A DNA stretch of 64,000 nt from Cellulomonas sp. 73-92 (GTDB taxonomy: Bacteria; Actinomycetota; Actinomycetes; Actinomycetales; Cellulomonadaceae): assembly GCF_001898175.1 (NCBI RefSeq), contig NZ_MKTH01000013.1:124001-188000 (forward strand), written 5' to 3'. Of the stretch, positions 61,050 through 64,000 are shown in pieces. The position numbers and the translations under genes were made by a program. The number at the start of each line of letters is the position of its first letter. Position 1 is the stretch's first letter. The notes under the pieces are model-generated. The model was not told the origin of the DNA. It was given only the letters and a program-made list of their open reading frames with translations, and searched no databases.

Positions 61050-63275
61050 ATGCCGTTCGACGAGGACCGGGTGCTGGGCACCCTCACGCTGCAGGAGAAG
61101 GCGTCGCTGACGTCGGGCGCCGACTTCTGGCACACCACGGGCGTGGACCGCGCGGGCGTGCCCGCCATCATGATGACCGACGGCCCGCACGGCGTGCGCA
61201 AGCAGGTGGTCGAGGGCGGGGCGGCCGAGGTCGGCGACTCGGTGCCGGCGACGTGCTTCCCCCCGGCGGTGACGCTGGGCTCCACGTGGGACCCCGAGCT
61301 CATGCGGCGGGTCGGCGAGGCGCTGGGCCGCGAGGCGGCCGCGCAGGGCGTGGCCGTGCTGCTCGGCCCGGGCGTCAACATCAAGCGGACGCCCCTGTGC
61401 GGCCGCAACTTCGAGTACTTCTCCGAGGACCCGCACCTGGCCGGCCGGCTGGCCGCCGCCTACGTCGAGGGCGTGCAGTCCCAGGGCGTCGGCACGAGCC
61501 TCAAGCACTTCGCCGCCAACAACCAGGAGACGGACCGGATGCGCGTCTCCGCCGACGTGGACGAGCGCACGCTGCGGGAGATCTACCTGCCGGCGTTCGA
61601 GCACGTGGTGACCACGGCGCAGCCGTGGACGGTGATGTGCGCCTACAACAAGGTCGGCGGCGTGTACGCCTCCGAGCACGGCTGGCTGCTGTCGGGCGTG
61701 CTGCGCGACGAGTGGGGCTTCGAAGGCCTCGTCGTCAGCGACTGGGGCGCGGTGCACGACCGGGTGGCCTCGCTCGTCGCCGGGCTGGACCTGCAGATGC
61801 CCGGCATCGGGTCGCGGCCGGACATGGCCGTCGTCGGCGCCATCGTCGACGGGCGCCTGCCCGAGGAGGCGCTCGACGCGTCGGCGCGGCGCGTGCTGCA
61901 CCTCGTCGCCCGCTCCCGGACGGAGGCGGGCGAGGCGCCGGACCTCGACGCCCACCACGAGCTGGCCCGGGAGGCCGCCGCCGCGGGGGCCGTGCTGCTG
62001 AAGAACGACCCCGTCGGCGGGCGCCCGCTCCTCCCGCTGCCCGCGGACGAGGACGTGCTCGTCGTCGGCGAGCTCGCCCGCACGCCGCGCTACCAGGGCG
62101 CGGGCTCCTCGCAGGTCCACCCCACGCGGGTCGACGACGCCCTCACCGCGCTGCGCGGGGTGCTCGGCCGGGACGTGCCGTTCGTCGCCGGGTACACGCT
62201 GGACGCCAACACGTACCTCGACCTGCGGCTGCGCACGGAGGCGGTGGAGCTGGCGCGCGACGCCGGCACGGTGGTGCTGTTCCTCGGCCTCCTGCCGGCG
62301 GACGAGTCCGAGGGCTACGACCGCGAGCGCCTCGACCTGCCGACCAACCAGGTGCGGCTGCTCACCGCGCTGGCCGAGGCGAACCGCCGCGTGGTCGTCG
62401 TGCTCGCCAACGGCTCGGTGGTGTCCATGACGGGCTGGCGGCGCTCGGCGCCGGCGATCCTCGAGACGTGGCTGGGCGGCCAGGGCGGTGGCCACGCGGT
62501 GGCCGAGATCCTCGCGGGGCGCCGCTCGCCGGAGGGGCGCCTGACCGAGACGATCCCGCTGCGGCTGGCCGACACCCCCGCCTTCGGGAACTTCCCCGGC
62601 GAGTTCGGGCACGTGCGCTACGGCGAGGGCGTGCTCGTCGGCTACCGCTGGTACGACGCGCGCGACGTCGCGGTCGCCTACCCCTTCGGCCACGGCCTGA
62701 CGTACACGACGTTCGGGTACGACGAGGTCTCCGCGACCGTCGCCGGCGACGAGGTCGAGGTGTCGGTCCGCCTCACCAACACCGGCTCGATGGCGGCTGC
62801 CGAGGTGGTGCAGGTCTACGTGCGCGACCCGCAGGCCTCGGTGCTGCGCCCGCCGCGCGAGCTGAAGGCGTTCCGCAAGGTGCGCCTCGAGCCGGGCGCC
62901 TCCGAGACGGTCCGGGTGACCCTCGGCGCCCGCGACCTGTCCTTCTGGCACCCCACGCTGCGGCGGTGGGTCGTCGAGGGCGGGACGTTCGTGATCGAGG
63001 TGGGCGCGTCGTCGCGCGACATCCGCGGCACGGCGACCGTCGAGGTGGCCGGCGAGAGCGCCGCGCTGCCGCTGGACTCCATGTCGACCGTCGCCGAGTG
63101 GCTGGCGCACCCGGTGGGCGGCCCGCTGCTCCGGGGGGCGATGGCCGCCGCGGGCGTGCCCGAGACGGACGACGAGATGCTGCGCCAGATCCCGCTCGAG
63201 GTGGCGCTGTCGTTCGCCGGCGGCGCCGTGCCGCCCGAGGACCTGGCGAAGCTGGTGGCGGCCGCCAACGCCTGA
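61050..63275 (+). CDS. GH3 beta-glucosidase-type enzyme, second copy
   Basis: 741 residues from ATG 61050; GTG 61044 or 61026 are possible. GGGAGG lies 10 nt upstream and a TACGGT hexamer at 61022. No signal peptide. Barrel motifs TDGPHGVRK (43-51), GPGVNIKRTPLCGRNFEYFS, KHFAANNQETDR and nucleophile Asp231 in GLVVSDWGAVHD. The sandwich domain, a C-terminal fibronectin-III-like domain (FGHGLTYTTFGYDEV) and the tail with PLEVALSFAGG are those of thermostable-type beta-glucosidases. It shares the fold but not close sequence with the enzyme at 38589. Likely an intracellular cello-oligosaccharide or aryl-glucoside hydrolase. Confidence 0.9.
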   Translation: MPFDEDRVLGTLTLQEKASLTSGADFWHTTGVDRAGVPAIMMTDGPHGVRKQVVEGGAAEVGDSVPATCFPPAVTLGSTWDPELMRRVGEALGREAAAQGVAVLLGPGVNIKRTPLCGRNFEYFSEDPHLAGRLAAAYVEGVQSQGVGTSLKHFAANNQETDRMRVSADVDERTLREIYLPAFEHVVTTAQPWTVMCAYNKVGGVYASEHGWLLSGVLRDEWGFEGLVVSDWGAVHDRVASLVAGLDLQMPGIGSRPDMAVVGAIVDGRLPEEALDASARRVLHLVARSRTEAGEAPDLDAHHELAREAAAAGAVLLKNDPVGGRPLLPLPADEDVLVVGELARTPRYQGAGSSQVHPTRVDDALTALRGVLGRDVPFVAGYTLDANTYLDLRLRTEAVELARDAGTVVLFLGLLPADESEGYDRERLDLPTNQVRLLTALAEANRRVVVVLANGSVVSMTGWRRSAPAILETWLGGQGGGHAVAEILAGRRSPEGRLTETIPLRLADTPAFGNFPGEFGHVRYGEGVLVGYRWYDARDVAVAYPFGHGLTYTTFGYDEVSATVAGDEVEVSVRLTNTGSMAAAEVVQVYVRDPQASVLRPPRELKAFRKVRLEPGASETVRVTLGARDLSFWHPTLRRWVVEGGTFVIEVGASSRDIRGTATVEVAGESAALPLDSMSTVAEWLAHPVGGPLLRGAMAAAGVPETDDEMLRQIPLEVALSFAGGAVPPEDLAKLVAAANA

Positions 63276-63360
63276 CGCCGCCGCTCCTCGTCCGAGGGTC
63301 CCTCCCGGTTGATGCTTCGGCCGTGCGACCGGCCATCCGTCGAGCGCCCACTTCGTCGGC

Positions 63361-63397
63361 GAGACCGGGCGTTCCGGACGTCGGAACGCACGGTCTC
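63361..63397. terminator. 37-bp near-perfect inverted repeat between GH3 and clpB
   Basis: GAGACCG (63361-63367) pairs with CGGTCTC (63391-63397), and after one mismatch GCGTTCCG (63369-63376) pairs with CGGAACGC (63382-63389), leaving a GACGT loop. The 15-bp stem sits between two convergent genes and suits a bidirectional terminator. Confidence 0.7.
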
Positions 63398-63476
63398 GGT
63401 CACGAACGGGGCGCTCGCGGTTGTGGGGTCCCGCACGGTCGGTGCGGGCGCTGATGCGGCGCCGGCGCGGCCGGGT

Positions 63477-63563
63477 GGGGCCGTCACGGAGGGCCGAGCG
63501 GGGCCCGTCACGGAGGGCCTGCGGGGCCGTCGGGGAGGGCCGGTGGGGCCGTCAGGGGAGGGG
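63477..63563. repeat. 22-23-bp tandem repeat, four units, reaching the clpB stop
   Basis: Units starting GGGGCC(C)GTCACGGAGGGCC begin at 63477, 63500, 63523 and 63545. The last, shorter unit runs over the clpB stop codon (63552-63554), so the array may have grown from the end of the gene. Confidence 0.7.
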
Positions 63564-64000
63564 CGGGGACGCCACCAGCGACAGGGTGCCGGCGTCGTCG
63601 CGGTCCACCACCACCGTGTCGCCGTCGCGGATCTCGCCCGACAGCAGGCCGCGGGCCAGCCGGTCGCCGATCTCCTTCTGCACGAGCCGCCGCAGGGGCC
63701 GGGCGCCGTAGGCAGGGTCGTAGCCCTCGATCGACAGCCACTCCCGCGCGGCGGGGGTGACGTCGAGCGTCAGGCGGCGCTCCGCCAGGCGGCGTGCCAG
63801 CGCCGCGACCTGCAGGTCGACGATCTGCCCGATCTCGTCCAGCGACAGGGCGTCGAACAGGACGATGTCGTCGAGCCGGTTGAGGAACTCGGGCTTGAAC
63901 GCGGCGTGGACCGCGCCCATGACCGCCTCGCGCTTCTGCTCGTCGGACAGCAGCGGCTCGACGAGGAACTGCGAGCCGAGGTTCGAGGTGAGCACGAGGA
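63552..64000 (-). CDS. clpB: ATP-dependent chaperone ClpB, C-terminal part (cut by window edge)
   Basis: About 149 codons are inside the window; the N-terminus lies beyond the right edge. The visible part begins in the second AAA+ domain with VLTSNLGSQFLVE (sensor 1), then FKPEFLNRLDDIVLFDAL (arginine-finger region, FxPEFLNRxD), and the C-terminal small domain with DPAYGARPLRRLVQKEIGDRLARGLL (sensor 2, GARPLxR) and a short tail. This matches ClpB, which disaggregates proteins with DnaK; the lack of ClpC-specific features and the LARGLLSGEI segment support it. A related Clp ATPase is not fully excluded. Confidence 0.88.
   Translation of the reverse strand, partial: LVLTSNLGSQFLVEPLLSDEQKREAVMGAVHAAFKPEFLNRLDDIVLFDALSLDEIGQIVDLQVAALARRLAERRLTLDVTPAAREWLSIEGYDPAYGARPLRRLVQKEIGDRLARGLLSGEIRDGDTVVVDRDDAGTLSLVASPPLP

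Noticed and set aside
57935..63110. Very long minus-strand frames over glpK, xth and the second GH3 gene (1003 and 891 codons)
   Set aside because: Shadow frames; glpK, xth and GH3 motifs on the plus strand leave no room for them.

Overview
The window is a 64 kb stretch of very GC-rich DNA with strong G/C preference at third codon positions, frequent GTG starts and many ATGA/GTGA stop-start overlaps. Together with radA next to disA, a C-terminally short mutY, topA/tmk/holB on one strand, DUF222-HNH and LuxR-LAL proteins and two GH3 beta-glucosidases, this points to an actinobacterium of the Micrococcales, most likely Cellulomonas or a close relative. The genus is inferred from gene content and was not tested. 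Almost everything looks chromosomal and vertically inherited. I see no phage, IS element, CRISPR array or plasmid module.

Left part (1-25.8 kb): a cut-off 5'-3' exonuclease; an ECF sigma factor with a membrane partner that is probably its anti-sigma factor; a variant ParA/MinD ATPase; a degenerate GHKL protein and a PspC protein; a small basic ORF in front of a large LuxR-LAL regulator; a stand-alone LigD polymerase domain; a YdeI and a VanY-type protein, translationally coupled; an uncharacterised two-domain protein with a structured leader; a LiaF-like membrane protein; tRNA-Thr(CGT); an exported alpha/beta hydrolase; a four-gene set of two exported proteins plus an OmpR/kinase pair; an Old-Yellow-Enzyme oxidoreductase; a DUF222-HNH nuclease with a LexA-like box; and an ArsR/SRPBCC pair with a palindrome over the ArsR start codon.

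Middle (25.9-51.8 kb): the holB-tmk-Gfo/Idh/MocA-topA cluster; a lipoprotein phosphoesterase; a complete family-5 ABC importer (binding protein, two permeases, two ATPases) downstream of a GH3 enzyme, with a divergent TetR regulator and a 20-bp palindrome between them, which together look like a beta-glucoside uptake and hydrolysis unit; a second two-component system leading into a GT2-GtrA fusion and a GT39-like membrane glycosyltransferase; then radA and disA (c-di-AMP synthase).

Right part (51.8-64 kb): a GNAT enzyme, mutY, an ArgA-like acetyltransferase, a SorC-family regulator divergent from a glpD-glpF-glpK glycerol operon, exonuclease III, a small membrane protein, a second GH3 enzyme, and the C-terminal part of clpB cut by the right edge.

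Two themes recur. About eleven genes have a TANNNT hexamer 6-8 nt before the start codon, the arrangement expected for leaderless mRNAs, and this fixes several start sites. Many operon ends, and all three glp genes, are followed by long GC-rich perfect hairpins without a U tract. No clearly new multi-gene system stands out. The best leads are the structured leader and two-domain protein at 11.97-13.49 kb, the small ORF at 5.98 kb, and the degenerate ATPases near 4-5 kb.
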